The notes: generated from the sequence alone by a model not told the origin. A DNA stretch of 27,236 nt from Oligoflexia bacterium (GCA_025352185.1 JANXTV010000325.1:1-27236), one strand, 5' to 3'. Numbered from the stretch's first letter, positions 8,280 through 16,240 are shown. Made by a program: numbers and translations.

Positions 8280-9425
8280 ATGGCCCCCAACCTCCGCTCC
8301 CGAATGTATACGTATAAAAACACGTCCCACCAGAACCGCGGCGCGGCCCTCCTCTGGGCAATTGTGCTTACCGGTATCTTCGTCCTCGGATGGATCACGA
8401 GCGCCCACGCGAATGCTGTGATCTCCACCGATCTCCCCGACCTCGTCGAAAAAATCCTTCCGGGCGTCGCAAATATCAGTTCGACGAAAATTCAAAAAAC
8501 GATGGCCTACGGAATGGATGCCTATTTCCAAATGTGGGGCGTACCGAAGGAACAGCGCCAATCCTCGATGGGCTCGGGGTTCATCATTTCGAAAGACGGA
8601 TACGTATTTACGAATAATCACGTCGTCGACGATGCTGACGAAGTCGTTGTCACGCTCTATAACCGGAAATCCTATAAAGCGAAAATCATCGGACGGGACC
8701 AGAAACTCGATCTCGCTCTCCTTCGAATTCGGGATAAAGACGGAAATGTTCCGGCCGACCTCGTAGTGTCGGCGATGGGCGATTCGGAGAAAACTCGGAT
8801 TGCCGAGCCGGTGTTCGCCGTCGGGAATCCGTTTGGGCTCGGTCACTCGGTCACGACCGGAATTATCTCCGCGAAAAATAGGACGATCGGTGTGGGCGCG
8901 CTCGATAATTTTCTCCAGACCGACGCGTCGATTAATCCCGGAAACTCCGGGGGACCCCTCTTTAATTTTAAGGGCGAAGTGATCGGAATTAATACGGTCA
9001 TTTTCTCGAAGTCTGGGCAAAGTGCGGGCCTTGGCTTCGCCATCCCGATGAACGAAGCGAAGGCCATTCTCGAAGATTTAAAAAAATACGGCCGCGTTCC
9101 CCGTCCGTGGCTCGGAATCCTCGGACAACCCCTATCGCCGGCTCTCCAAGCCTATTACGGACTCCCGATCGACCACGGTATCGTCCTCGCGAACCTGGTC
9201 GAAGGTGGGCCGTCGGAAACCGCCGGACTCCGCATCGGCGATATCCTCGTTTCGGTAAACGGAACCCCGGTTCGGGAAAACTCGGAAGTCGAACGAGAAC
9301 TCTATAAAAAGAAACCGAGCGAAACGGTAAGTGTGAAAGTAATGCGGAAATCAAAGACGCTCGACCTAAAAGTAAAACTCGATGAACTCCCAAAATTAAA
9401 TAATCTTCCCCAGGGCATCATATGA
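8280..9425 (+). CDS. htrA: HtrA/Deg-family serine protease with one PDZ domain
   Basis: 381 residues. A long basic n-region is followed by a hydrophobic helix at about 23-40 and a possible signal peptidase site at SAHA (41-44), so the enzyme is periplasmic or membrane-anchored. The S1C protease domain spans about 50-265, with catalytic His114 (TNNHVVD), Asp144 (KLDLALL) and Ser223 (NPGNSGGPL). A single PDZ domain covers about 280-365 (GPSETAGLRIGDILVSVNG). One PDZ and the N-terminal helix resemble DegS or single-PDZ DegQ-type enzymes, so it may be a folding-stress protease or a signalling protease. A second ATG at 8304 is possible. The stop overlaps the next start by ATGA. Confidence 0.93.
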   Translation: MAPNLRSRMYTYKNTSHQNRGAALLWAIVLTGIFVLGWITSAHANAVISTDLPDLVEKILPGVANISSTKIQKTMAYGMDAYFQMWGVPKEQRQSSMGSGFIISKDGYVFTNNHVVDDADEVVVTLYNRKSYKAKIIGRDQKLDLALLRIRDKDGNVPADLVVSAMGDSEKTRIAEPVFAVGNPFGLGHSVTTGIISAKNRTIGVGALDNFLQTDASINPGNSGGPLFNFKGEVIGINTVIFSKSGQSAGLGFAIPMNEAKAILEDLKKYGRVPRPWLGILGQPLSPALQAYYGLPIDHGIVLANLVEGGPSETAGLRIGDILVSVNGTPVRENSEVERELYKKKPSETVSVKVMRKSKTLDLKVKLDELPKLNNLPQGII

Positions 9426-10051
9426 TCGAAAGCCGAAAGAATGCCCCGAAACCGTCGATGAGGCTCTCTCGTTCCGCGGAACTTCCGGTCGATTACACAA
9501 AAAACATCCGGGAAGTCTTTACGAAGAACTTCGCCGAGGGAATGAAACTCCTAAAAACATTCCAAAAGGTTAAAAACTCCTTCGACGTCCGCGGCGCGAT
9601 CTTCCCGGATGAAATTGTCCTTTCCGTTTCCCTCGTGAGCGAAGGCCAAATTTCCGCCACGACGATCCACTGCTCAATGGACTTCGATCCGAAAGCCTCG
9701 ACCCCGACCGCGCAGGACCTTCTGAATGTCTGCGTGGATGCCGTGGGAAGCGTCTTCGGAATGCTCCTCGATACGGATAAGCCAGAGATGGTTGAAAAAT
9801 TAGCATCGGGATCGCTCGCCTCTTTCGCCGATATTCCTTTCGAGTGGACGAAAATCGACTTCGATAATCGACGCGTCTGGATCCTTGCCGATAAGTCGAA
9901 TCCGAATCTCGACGAGATGGCAGATAAGTGGCTGGCCGAAAATGATCCCGGCCTCCACTCCGAAGAAGAGGAATACGAAGCCGAAACGAAGGAACTCTTT
10001 GTTACCGGTGAAAAAGCGAAAAAAGGATCGGGCAGCGGCTCGGTTCACTAA
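9422..10051 (+). CDS. Acidic cytosolic protein of unknown function coupled to HtrA
   Basis: 209 residues, with no signal peptide or membrane segment. Residues about 25-160 look like a mixed alpha/beta domain (IREVFTKNFAEGMKLLKTF helix; FPDEIVLSVSLVSEGQISATTIH strands; LLNVCVDAVGSVFGMLL helix; PFEWTKIDFDNRRVWILAD strands). The tail from about 175 is very acidic (HSEEEEYEAE), then basic, ending GSGSGSVH. Its start overlaps the htrA stop by four bases (ATGA), so translation is coupled, and mgsA follows ten bases later. I do not recognise the family. The context suggests a role linked to the same stress response, but that is only inference. Confidence 0.8.
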   Translation: MIESRKNAPKPSMRLSRSAELPVDYTKNIREVFTKNFAEGMKLLKTFQKVKNSFDVRGAIFPDEIVLSVSLVSEGQISATTIHCSMDFDPKASTPTAQDLLNVCVDAVGSVFGMLLDTDKPEMVEKLASGSLASFADIPFEWTKIDFDNRRVWILADKSNPNLDEMADKWLAENDPGLHSEEEEYEAETKELFVTGEKAKKGSGSGSVH

Positions 10052-10061
10052 AAAGGAATCG

Positions 10062-10451
10062 ATGAGTAATTCTGTTTCCCGACCGATTAAGAATGTCGCC
10101 CTGATCGCCCACGATAATTTAAAAGCCGCGATGATTGACTGGGTTCGCGAGAACCAAACTCAACTCTCCGGTTATCATCTCTTCGCGACCGGCACCACGG
10201 GAGCGCGGGTGGAAGCCGCGCTCGGGTTGAAGATTACTAAGTTTAAGAGTGGCCCTCTCGGCGGCGACCAGCAAATCGGCGCGAAGATCGCCGTCGGCGA
10301 AATGGATGTGGTGATTTTTTTCTGGGATCCACTCGCACCGCACTCTCACGATGTCGACGTGAAAGCACTGCTCCGAATCGCGGCCGTTTATGATATTCCG
10401 ATCGCCTGTAACCGAGCTTCCGCCGATTTGATCGTAAAGGCCCTGGCCTGA
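10062..10451 (+). CDS. mgsA: Methylglyoxal synthase
   Basis: 129 residues. It converts dihydroxyacetone phosphate to methylglyoxal and phosphate, a cytosolic bypass of lower glycolysis used under phosphate limitation or sugar overflow. The motifs match E. coli MgsA closely: ALIAHDN (His17), LFATGTTGARV (phosphate loop, 40-50), SGPLGGDQQIGA with catalytic Asp69, FFWDP (Asp89), and HSHDVDVKALLR with His96 and Asp99. I chose the ATG at 10062 because AAAAGGAA precedes it by a few bases; the open frame upstream lies inside the previous gene and is not related to the family. It is the third gene of the htrA operon. Confidence 0.97.
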   Translation: MSNSVSRPIKNVALIAHDNLKAAMIDWVRENQTQLSGYHLFATGTTGARVEAALGLKITKFKSGPLGGDQQIGAKIAVGEMDVVIFFWDPLAPHSHDVDVKALLRIAAVYDIPIACNRASADLIVKALA

Positions 10452-10481
10452 GTCTTGCTCCTATAAAGTTTGCACGCACGC

Positions 10482-10545
10482 GCTGAGGAATAATGCCTCA
10501 GCCGCCGATGCGAATTTATTTAATTTAATTACCTCGCGGTAATTA
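10482..10545 (+). promoter_or_regulatory. Two inverted repeats in the leader of the KD-repeat membrane protein gene
   Basis: GCTGAGG/CCTCAGC (10482-10502, loop AATAATG) and TAATTACC/GGTAATTA (10526-10545, loop TCGC) are both perfect. The second ends about 10 bases before the AGGAG ribosome site of the next gene. The region is otherwise AT-rich. They could be a weak terminator for mgsA, an operator, or leader stem-loops; no run of T follows either, so I favour a regulatory role with low certainty. Confidence 0.4.
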
Positions 10546-10565
10546 TTTAACCCTAGGAGCAACTC

Positions 10566-11018
10566 ATGAAAAACACGAACTCGATTTCTAAAGATATGAA
10601 CACTGGTAATAACGCCGGAAGCAAATTCCTTACGGCGGGCACTCTGACTGCCGCCGGAACGATTGCCGCTGTTTCTATCGGTGGATATTTTCTTTGGCGG
10701 AATCGCACTAAAGTGATGTCCTTCCTGAAGGAAGCGGGCGTTCCGGAGGCCTGGATGGACGGCCACCTGGGAGAATCGATTAAAGCCGAAGCCGTAAAAA
10801 TCGGCGGAGTTCTTAAAACCGAATTGAAGAACGATCTGGGAAAGCTCGGTTTCGCCTCCCACAACGATTCGGATAAGGACATGAATAAGGATTCGAATAA
10901 GGACTCGAATAAGGATTTCGGGAAAGATTCGAAATCGGATTCGTTCGGTAAAACCGATAATAAAAACGATAAATCCGGACCTAAGAAATTCGATTCGAGC
11001 TACTCTTCCGCCGTATAA
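10566..11018 (+). CDS. Small membrane protein with a charged KD-repeat tail
   Basis: 150 residues, with AGGAG eight bases upstream of the ATG. Residues about 21-45 form one transmembrane segment rich in Gly, Ala and Thr (TAGTLTAAGTIAAVSIGGYF) followed by WRNRTK, so the C-terminus is probably cytosolic by the positive-inside rule. Residues 50-100 look helical. The tail from about 100 is low-complexity, built on a four-residue unit S/D-N-K-D and ending in KKFDSSYSSAV. The layout (short N-terminus, one glycine-rich helix, long charged tail) resembles YtxH-like stress proteins, but I cannot confirm the family. It is followed by a strong terminator and appears monocistronic. Confidence 0.75.
   Translation: MKNTNSISKDMNTGNNAGSKFLTAGTLTAAGTIAAVSIGGYFLWRNRTKVMSFLKEAGVPEAWMDGHLGESIKAEAVKIGGVLKTELKNDLGKLGFASHNDSDKDMNKDSNKDSNKDFGKDSKSDSFGKTDNKNDKSGPKKFDSSYSSAV
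10869..10940 (+). repeat. Degenerate 12-base tandem repeat inside a gene
   Basis: About six copies of a 12-base unit (consensus TCGAATAAGGAY, central copies at 10881-10916 nearly identical) encode the S-N-K-D unit of the membrane protein tail. The outer copies are more diverged. Confidence 0.75.
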
Positions 11019-11073
11019 GTCGAACGCTTTACCGCGCTAGATTTTTATTTCGCGAAAGATAGATCGATCGAAT

Positions 11074-11114
11074 CGGGGCGGGCCGCAGTGAAATCGCGGT
11101 TCGCCCCGTTTTTT
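11074..11114 (+). terminator. Rho-independent terminator
   Basis: A long stem (CGGGGCGGGCCGC against GCGGTTCGCCCCG, 13 pairs with G-U wobble, loop AGTGAAATC) is followed by TTTTTT. It ends the transcript of the KD-repeat membrane protein. The T-run reaches into the stop codon (11113-11115) of the convergent gene. Confidence 0.9.
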
Positions 11115-12282
11115 AGTGCTTTTCGAGTTCCTGGAAGAAGAATGCACAGTGCGATCGGTAGAGACTCTTTCCGGCTTCGTCGAGGGCGGCGTTTTCGAGC
11201 GCGGTAAGTACTTTACCTTTTTTCGCAAGGAGGGTAGTCACCGCGGCTCGGAAGGCATCGCCAGGTGCCGCCGCTTGGGTCGCGAGGATACGGTTCCGGA
11301 TTTGTTCCTCGATCGCCGTCATGCCCGGCGCCGGGGGAATGCCCAGAATCTCTAAACCCGTTTTTCCCGTCACGACACTAGCTAGATCGAAATCGTAGGG
11401 AATGAGATGTTTCGCGCCTCCCTCCTTACTTTCGAGAACGTAAAGGTTCGAGAGTGCCGAGGTTCCGTCGGTAGAGTCATCCTCCGGCGAAAATTTAACC
11501 AGAAAATCGAAATTCCCGAGCACCGCTTCGGCGAGTTGAACGCGCGCCACTTGCTCTGCCCGGAGTCCCTCGGTGAGGGCATCCTGAAATAACGGACCCT
11601 TCCCTACTTTTTCTCCCGCTTCACTGTAGGAAGAATATTCGAGAATTTTTGCCCCCATTCTCTTTGCGAATTCGTCCTCATCGTCGAGTAGAAATGCGGG
11701 TTCGGCAAAAATTACATGGGTCCCCGTATCCTCGTAATTTATCGTTACGAGCTTTGCGGAAAGGGAGGTGACCTCAAAGTGTTCGAGCATCTCGTACGCA
11801 TACGCTTCCCGGGCTACCGCCACGGGGTTCTTAACCCGGCTTTTTGTGCTTAACCATTTTTCGGGATTCTTTTCGGTCCCGCAATGCGTCCCGATCTTTA
11901 TTTTTTTCAGCCCTTCGAATGGCGTCCCGACTACCGAAAGCGGTTCAAAAAGCAGAGTTAACTTAGGAAAACTGCACTCCCCTTCCATAAACGCCGTATG
12001 GCCACGGGCCTTCAAGCGAACCGGAATCGTGATGGGTTTTCCGGCGGGATTTTTCGGATCGGGATAAGTGAGTTCCCCCGCGGCGATCATTTTCTCATCC
12101 GGCGAAGTTTGTTTCTGTTTTAAAAGTGTGTCGAAGGGACCGCGGAGCGTATAATGAAGAGGAGCGTCCCCGACCTTCCACGCGGGCAGCGGATCGGCCG
12201 CGAAACTCGCGCTGATCGCTGTGAGTGTCAGCATCAGGGCGATCCTCGAGAACGGAATGAGGGAGAAGAGTCCGCGCGGCAT
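11113..12282 (-). CDS. Secreted CotH-kinase-like protein
   Basis: 389 residues with a signal peptide ending near SASFA (about residue 28). The following pattern recalls a family of secreted proteins related to the spore-coat kinase CotH: IPVRLKARGHTAFMEGECSFPKL (86-108), FEGLKKIKIGTHCG (122-135), AREAYAYEML (157-166), AFLLDDEDEFAKRMG (196-210), GNFDF (256-260) and the hallmark HLIPYDFDLASVV (292-304). In CotH the kinase-like fold uses Asp residues for metal and ATP; here DFD at 297-299 would be the metal-binding candidate. Cys103 and Cys134 may pair. No strong ribosome site is seen. The gene is monocistronic and convergent with the KD-repeat gene. The family call rests on motif order only. 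Confidence 0.65.
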   Translation of the reverse strand: MPRGLFSLIPFSRIALMLTLTAISASFAADPLPAWKVGDAPLHYTLRGPFDTLLKQKQTSPDEKMIAAGELTYPDPKNPAGKPITIPVRLKARGHTAFMEGECSFPKLTLLFEPLSVVGTPFEGLKKIKIGTHCGTEKNPEKWLSTKSRVKNPVAVAREAYAYEMLEHFEVTSLSAKLVTINYEDTGTHVIFAEPAFLLDDEDEFAKRMGAKILEYSSYSEAGEKVGKGPLFQDALTEGLRAEQVARVQLAEAVLGNFDFLVKFSPEDDSTDGTSALSNLYVLESKEGGAKHLIPYDFDLASVVTGKTGLEILGIPPAPGMTAIEEQIRNRILATQAAAPGDAFRAAVTTLLAKKGKVLTALENAALDEAGKSLYRSHCAFFFQELEKH

Positions 12283-12464
12283 TCACTCTAAGGATGCACT
12301 GAACGGAGCCCATTCACCACCCTCTTACTCCGAACCACCCGAGTGAGCTGAAGTTTAGGTAAAAGTTCATTAGTGATGCTGGGCAATAACGAGCCGGAGT
12401 CTCCCGGTCCCTCCTTCCTAACTTTCCTCCTCGACAGTCAGAAATCGGGGGCTAGAATGGGTGA

Positions 12465-13712
12465 ATGAATAAAGATTCGGACCTCATCATCGTCGGCGGC
12501 GGCGTCATTGGAATGTCTTGCGCTTACGAACTCGCGAAACGCGGGGTAAAGGTTACCGTCATCGATAAGGGCGAACCGGGGTTCGGGTGCTCTTACGGAA
12601 ATGCCGGTTGGCTCACGCCCTGTTTCTCGATGCCCCTCCCCATGCCTGGCATGCTTTTAAAATCCATTAAGTGGATGACGGACCCGGAAAGTCCCCTCTA
12701 TATCCAGCCTCGCCCAAGCTGGTTACTGGTCTCCTGGCTCACCCGGTTTCTTTTCAACATGAACCGCAAGCAAATGCTTCGGTCCGTGACTGCGCTTACA
12801 GAAATTTCGAAGTACAGTCTCGACGCCTATTCACGTCTCTCGGCGGAGACCGGTCACGACGTGCACTTTAAAAAGACGGGCCTGCTCATGGCCGCGAATA
12901 CTTTGGATGGATGGAATTATGCCCGCCAGGAAATGAACCTCGTCTCCGAACACGGCGTTCCGGGCCGCAGTCTCGGCGCCGAGGAACTGAAAGCGTTTGA
13001 ACCCGCGATTACCGGACCGGTAAAGGGCGGCGTTTTCTTCCCCGAGGAAGCGAATGCCGAGCCGCTCGAAATCGTTCGCGCGCTCGCGGCGGGAGCGAAA
13101 AAATTCGGAGCGACGATTATTTCGGGACATGAACTCATCGACTGCGATGCGCGCGACGGGAAAATTCACTCGATCCGTACTACGAAGGGGGTTCTGAAGG
13201 CCGATCAGTACGTTTTCGCCACTGGCTCCTGGTCGACCGGGGTCGGGCGCATGCTGGGAATTAATATCCCGCTCCTCGGCGGAAAAGGTTACGCGTTCAT
13301 CACGAAACCTTTAAGCCCGAATCCGCTTCGCCCCCTCATGCTCGTCGAAAAGAAAGTCGCCGTAACCCCGCGGGATGGAACGCTCCGCCTCGCCGGCACG
13401 ATGGAAATCGTAAATAATGACTACTCGATTACTCCGCGGCGAATTAATTCGATCGTGAAAGGTGCACGCGAGTTTCTAAACGTACCCCAGGATTTCCAGT
13501 ATTCCGAGCTCTGGCGGGGACTTCGTCCCTGCTCGCCGGATGGAGTGCCGCTCATCGGCTACACTAAAAAATACTCAAATCTTTTCATCGCCACCGGCCA
13601 CCAGATGCTGGGTCTCCAGTCCGCGATGGGTTCCGCGCGTTTAACCGCGGATTTAATCTTGAAAGCGACCCCGATCTTCGATCCGAAACCCTTCGACGCA
13701 AATCGATTCTAG
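12465..13712 (+). CDS. dadA: D-amino-acid dehydrogenase-like FAD oxidoreductase
   Basis: 415 residues, the usual DadA length. The FAD-binding Rossmann motif GGGVIG is at 11-16, with acidic Asp34 at the end of the second strand (VTVIDKG). The signature GCSYGNAGWLTPCFSMPLPMPG follows near residue 42, as in DadA-type members of the DAO family (PF01266). Near the C-terminus LWRGLRPCSPDGVPLIG and LFIATGHQMLGLQSAMG carry the second FAD contacts. It would deaminate D-amino acids and pass electrons to the quinone pool at the inner membrane. Glycine oxidase or hydroxyproline epimer dehydrogenase are alternatives, since this family splits by substrate. No alanine racemase is adjacent. It stands alone, divergent from the CotH-like gene. 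Confidence 0.88.
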   Translation: MNKDSDLIIVGGGVIGMSCAYELAKRGVKVTVIDKGEPGFGCSYGNAGWLTPCFSMPLPMPGMLLKSIKWMTDPESPLYIQPRPSWLLVSWLTRFLFNMNRKQMLRSVTALTEISKYSLDAYSRLSAETGHDVHFKKTGLLMAANTLDGWNYARQEMNLVSEHGVPGRSLGAEELKAFEPAITGPVKGGVFFPEEANAEPLEIVRALAAGAKKFGATIISGHELIDCDARDGKIHSIRTTKGVLKADQYVFATGSWSTGVGRMLGINIPLLGGKGYAFITKPLSPNPLRPLMLVEKKVAVTPRDGTLRLAGTMEIVNNDYSITPRRINSIVKGAREFLNVPQDFQYSELWRGLRPCSPDGVPLIGYTKKYSNLFIATGHQMLGLQSAMGSARLTADLILKATPIFDPKPFDANRF

Positions 13713-13736
13713 CCACGTCGGCGAAGCGCCGAAGGC

Positions 13737-14519
13737 CTACACGGGAATTACCCGCGCCTTCACCCATCTGGAAAAACCGGGCAGCAGCAGCTCGAGTAAA
13801 ATGAATATTTTTACGTGCCCGGTAACCCAGACTTCGGCCTTTCGTTTCGCGATCCCGCGGATCGCTTCGCGTGCGGCTTTTTTCGCCGGGACCTGAATCC
13901 ACTTCGGCACCGGATCGGCCGAACCCTCGACGAGTTCTCCCCGGTTATTCACGTGCCGGATTTCCGATTCGACGAACCCCGGGCAGACGAGCGTGACTGC
14001 GACTCCGTGCGGGCGCATTTCGAATCCGAGGGCATCGGAAAAAGCGCGGACGGCAAACTTACTCATACAGTACGGAGACGAACCGCCGAGCGAGATATAG
14101 CCGTTTCCACTCCCGATAATGACGAACTGTCCGCGCGATTTTTTTATCTCTGAAATGAATGGGCGAAACGAATTCATGACTCCGTAGACGTTCGTATCGA
14201 ACTGGCGAACGTAGTCCGCATGCTTAAGTCGTTCAAATTTTCCGGCCACCCCAAATCCAGCGTTCGCAATAATAAGATCGAGTGAACCCCCGGCGCCCGC
14301 GAGGTATTCCGAGACGGCCGAAAAATCGGACTCATTCACGACGTTGATTACGAAACCCTTCGCGCGACCCGCGGCTTTCGTATTGAGCTCCGACTCAAAT
14401 TCCCGGAGGCGATCTTCGCGCCGGCCGCAAAAGAGCACCCGCCAACCCACTGCATGGTACTGACGTGCCATTTCCTGACCGATTCCCGACGTGGCGCCCG
14501 TGATAAAAACCGTTTTCAT
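13737..14519 (-). CDS. Short-chain dehydrogenase/reductase
   Basis: 260 residues of the classical SDR family. TGATSGIG at 7-14 binds the cofactor, and Arg residues after strand two (CGRRED) favour NADPH. NAG is at 86-88, and the catalytic set is Asn110, Ser137, Tyr150 and Lys154 (YCMSK). CPGFVESEI follows at the usual place. The last 30 residues are hydrophobic and basic (VKIFILLELLLPGFSRWVKARV), which suggests a membrane-associated or lipid-like substrate, as in several SDRs that act on lipids or sterols. The start has AGGGTAGAG upstream. It converges on dadA with 24 bases between the stops. The substrate is unknown. Confidence 0.92.
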   Translation of the reverse strand: MKTVFITGATSGIGQEMARQYHAVGWRVLFCGRREDRLREFESELNTKAAGRAKGFVINVVNESDFSAVSEYLAGAGGSLDLIIANAGFGVAGKFERLKHADYVRQFDTNVYGVMNSFRPFISEIKKSRGQFVIIGSGNGYISLGGSSPYCMSKFAVRAFSDALGFEMRPHGVAVTLVCPGFVESEIRHVNNRGELVEGSADPVPKWIQVPAKKAAREAIRGIAKRKAEVWVTGHVKIFILLELLLPGFSRWVKARVIPV

Positions 14520-14616
14520 GGCTCTACCCTGACACGAAGTGTGGAAGCCGGAAACGTCGGGAGCGTCATTTTATTCGCGCTCGCTTATCACCCGCCGAAA
14601 GTTAAACTAGAGAAGA

Positions 14617-15396
14617 GTGAAGAAGACCCTATTTAAAACCCGATCGTCCATCGTTCTTTCCATCGCCGCGTCGTTCGGCTGGATGACGACGAGCTACGGG
14701 AACGACGGGTGCATCACTCTTTCTAAAACTAAAATGGAATCCGTAAACCGGGTTCTCCTCGATTTTAAAACGAAGATGGAAACCTCCCACCCGGGAGCGT
14801 TGCTCTTCATTACGCCGGGAGGAAATCCCGAATATACCCTTCTCGATCTACCCGGCAGTGGAGTCGCGCCGGGCGCGAACGTTTCGAAAATCCAACTCGA
14901 CGGGATTAAAGCGGCGAGCCAAGCCGGAAAAGAAACGATCGTGTGGAATCTTCACGCGGGAGGGAACACGATGTTCGTTCCGTACGGGAGCGGCGCCGAG
15001 ATGAGTGAAAAGTTTTCTCCCCGGAAAGACTGTAGTCCCCGCGCCCCGCGCCTGCGCTCTGTAATGCCGGGGTGTAATCTCGTGAATCTAGCGGATTTCG
15101 ACACGGGCGCGACGCTGCTCTACGATAGCGCGGCGGAAGACTGTAAGCGGATCGGTGAGATCTCGATGGGGACCGACCTGAGCAATGAAGACCAAAAAAT
15201 TCTTTCGGACCTCCACCGGGAACTCGCGGAAAAGTTTAAAGCCCGCACGGGAGAAAATCGCTCTCCGAGCATCGATGCCTTCCAAACCCGAATTCTCGAT
15301 AAATCCGATCCGACCTTAAAGATCGGGACGCCCGTCGAATTCCCTTCGGGCCGTCCGGCGAACACCGCGACCGGACTCGGAGACAAGAAGAATTAG
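14617..15396 (+). CDS. Secreted protein of unknown function
   Basis: 259 residues starting at GTG with AGAGAAG just upstream; the start is supported by the signal peptide it gives (MKKTLFKTRSSIVLSIAAS, cleavage near TSYG, about residue 29). The mature protein has five cysteines (Cys33, then one each in KDCSPRA, MPGCNLV and EDCKRI among them), compatible with disulfides outside the cytosol. LFITPGGNPEYTLLDLPGSG and TIVWNLHAGGNTMFVPYGSG look like beta strands with glycine turns. The last 60 residues are charged and helical, then low in complexity. I do not recognise the family. The gene lies alone between the divergent SDR gene and the convergent AK-rich gene. Confidence 0.75.
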   Translation: MKKTLFKTRSSIVLSIAASFGWMTTSYGNDGCITLSKTKMESVNRVLLDFKTKMETSHPGALLFITPGGNPEYTLLDLPGSGVAPGANVSKIQLDGIKAASQAGKETIVWNLHAGGNTMFVPYGSGAEMSEKFSPRKDCSPRAPRLRSVMPGCNLVNLADFDTGATLLYDSAAEDCKRIGEISMGTDLSNEDQKILSDLHRELAEKFKARTGENRSPSIDAFQTRILDKSDPTLKIGTPVEFPSGRPANTATGLGDKKN

Positions 15397-15431
15397 AAAA
15401 GGGCCCACCCCGGTAAACGGAATGAGCCCTT
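15397..15431 (-). terminator. Rho-independent terminator for the AK-rich gene
   Basis: Read on the minus strand, AAGGGCTCA pairs with TGGGCCCTT (nine pairs, one wobble), with an inner CCG/CGG, and is followed by TTTTC. On the plus strand no T-run follows the stem, so it mainly ends the minus-strand transcript. Confidence 0.7.
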
Positions 15432-15475
15432 AATCCATTTCCGCCTAAAAGCGGAACGAGTCTTTTATTCGAAGA

Positions 15476-16240
15476 TTAGAAATCGGAATCGGTATCGTCG
15501 AAAGCACCTGTGATGTTTTCGATGATGGACTCATCCGCTTCGTCATCTCCCGGGATATCATCCACGCTTTCATCGAGTTCGAGGTCATAAATGACTTTCG
15601 AGAAGGCCTTTTCATCGGAAAGATCGCTCTTAATCGCTTCGATGTATTTATCTGGGTATTTCGAAACGAGTTCTTCGATATACTGGTTCAGTTTCTTCTC
15701 GCGGAGGATGAGTTCCTTACGCTTAATTTTTTTCCAGTTTTTAATGTAGTGGAGTCGGCAGTAGCCCGAAGTCGTCTGACCGCTTTCGCAAGCGATCTCC
15801 CGGCACATGTCTTCGTAATTCTTCGGCGCCGATGCCCGGGCCTTCCCTTTTCCTTTAGCCGCTTTCGTAAGCGGTTTCGTCAGGGGCTTTTCCACCACGG
15901 GAGCCGTGGCTGCTTTCACATTTAAGGTGACCGGAGTTTTTCCGGCGGTGGCTTTTCCTTTAAGAGCGGCCGGTGCGGAAGCACCCTTCGCGCCTTTAGC
16001 GGCGATCGCTGCCGTTGCCTTCGTCACTTTAGCCGCTGGAGCTTTCACTTCTGCTTTTTTCATCGCTGAAGTCTTAACGTCTTTTTTCGCATCCGACTTG
16101 AGCGATGGTTTCGCCTTCGCGGATTTAGAATCAGACTTTGCCGCCACTTTTTTCAACGCTTTCAAAGGGGCTGCTTTCTTCGTCGCGCCTTTGGCGGACG
16201 GTTTCGCTTTTGCTTTAACGGGTGCTGCTTTTTTCGCCAT
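15476..16240 (-). CDS. AK-rich, histone H1-like protein with a zinc-knuckle domain and acidic tail
   Basis: 254 residues from the ATG at 16240, with AGGAA six bases upstream; the next in-frame start at 16255 lacks a ribosome site. Residues 1-140 are almost only Lys, Ala, Pro, Ser, Thr and Val, like histone H1 tails and bacterial H1-like proteins, and should be disordered and DNA- or RNA-binding. Residues 141-165 hold C146-x4-C151-x9-C161-x2-H164 (YEDMCREIACESG, SGYCRLHY), a small zinc-binding pattern also seen in phage and nuclease proteins. Residues 166-225 are helical and charged (NWKKIKRKELILREKKLNQYIEEL). The last 30 residues are strongly acidic. It is probably a nucleoid or transcription-associated protein. 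I recall similar proteins as conserved in Bdellovibrio but cannot verify this. Confidence 0.75.
   Translation of the reverse strand: MAKKAAPVKAKAKPSAKGATKKAAPLKALKKVAAKSDSKSAKAKPSLKSDAKKDVKTSAMKKAEVKAPAAKVTKATAAIAAKGAKGASAPAALKGKATAGKTPVTLNVKAATAPVVEKPLTKPLTKAAKGKGKARASAPKNYEDMCREIACESGQTTSGYCRLHYIKNWKKIKRKELILREKKLNQYIEELVSKYPDKYIEAIKSDLSDEKAFSKVIYDLELDESVDDIPGDDEADESIIENITGAFDDTDSDF

Noticed and set aside
8274..9020. 248-codon open frame on the minus strand across htrA
   Set aside because: It lies wholly antisense to a clear protease gene. Its product is Arg- and Asp-rich low-quality sequence and no family is recognised, as expected from the mirror of biased codon use.
13718..13732. TCGGCG-AAG-CGCCGA hairpin between convergent dadA and the SDR gene
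   Set aside because: The stem is short and no T-run follows. It could help termination but cannot be called one.
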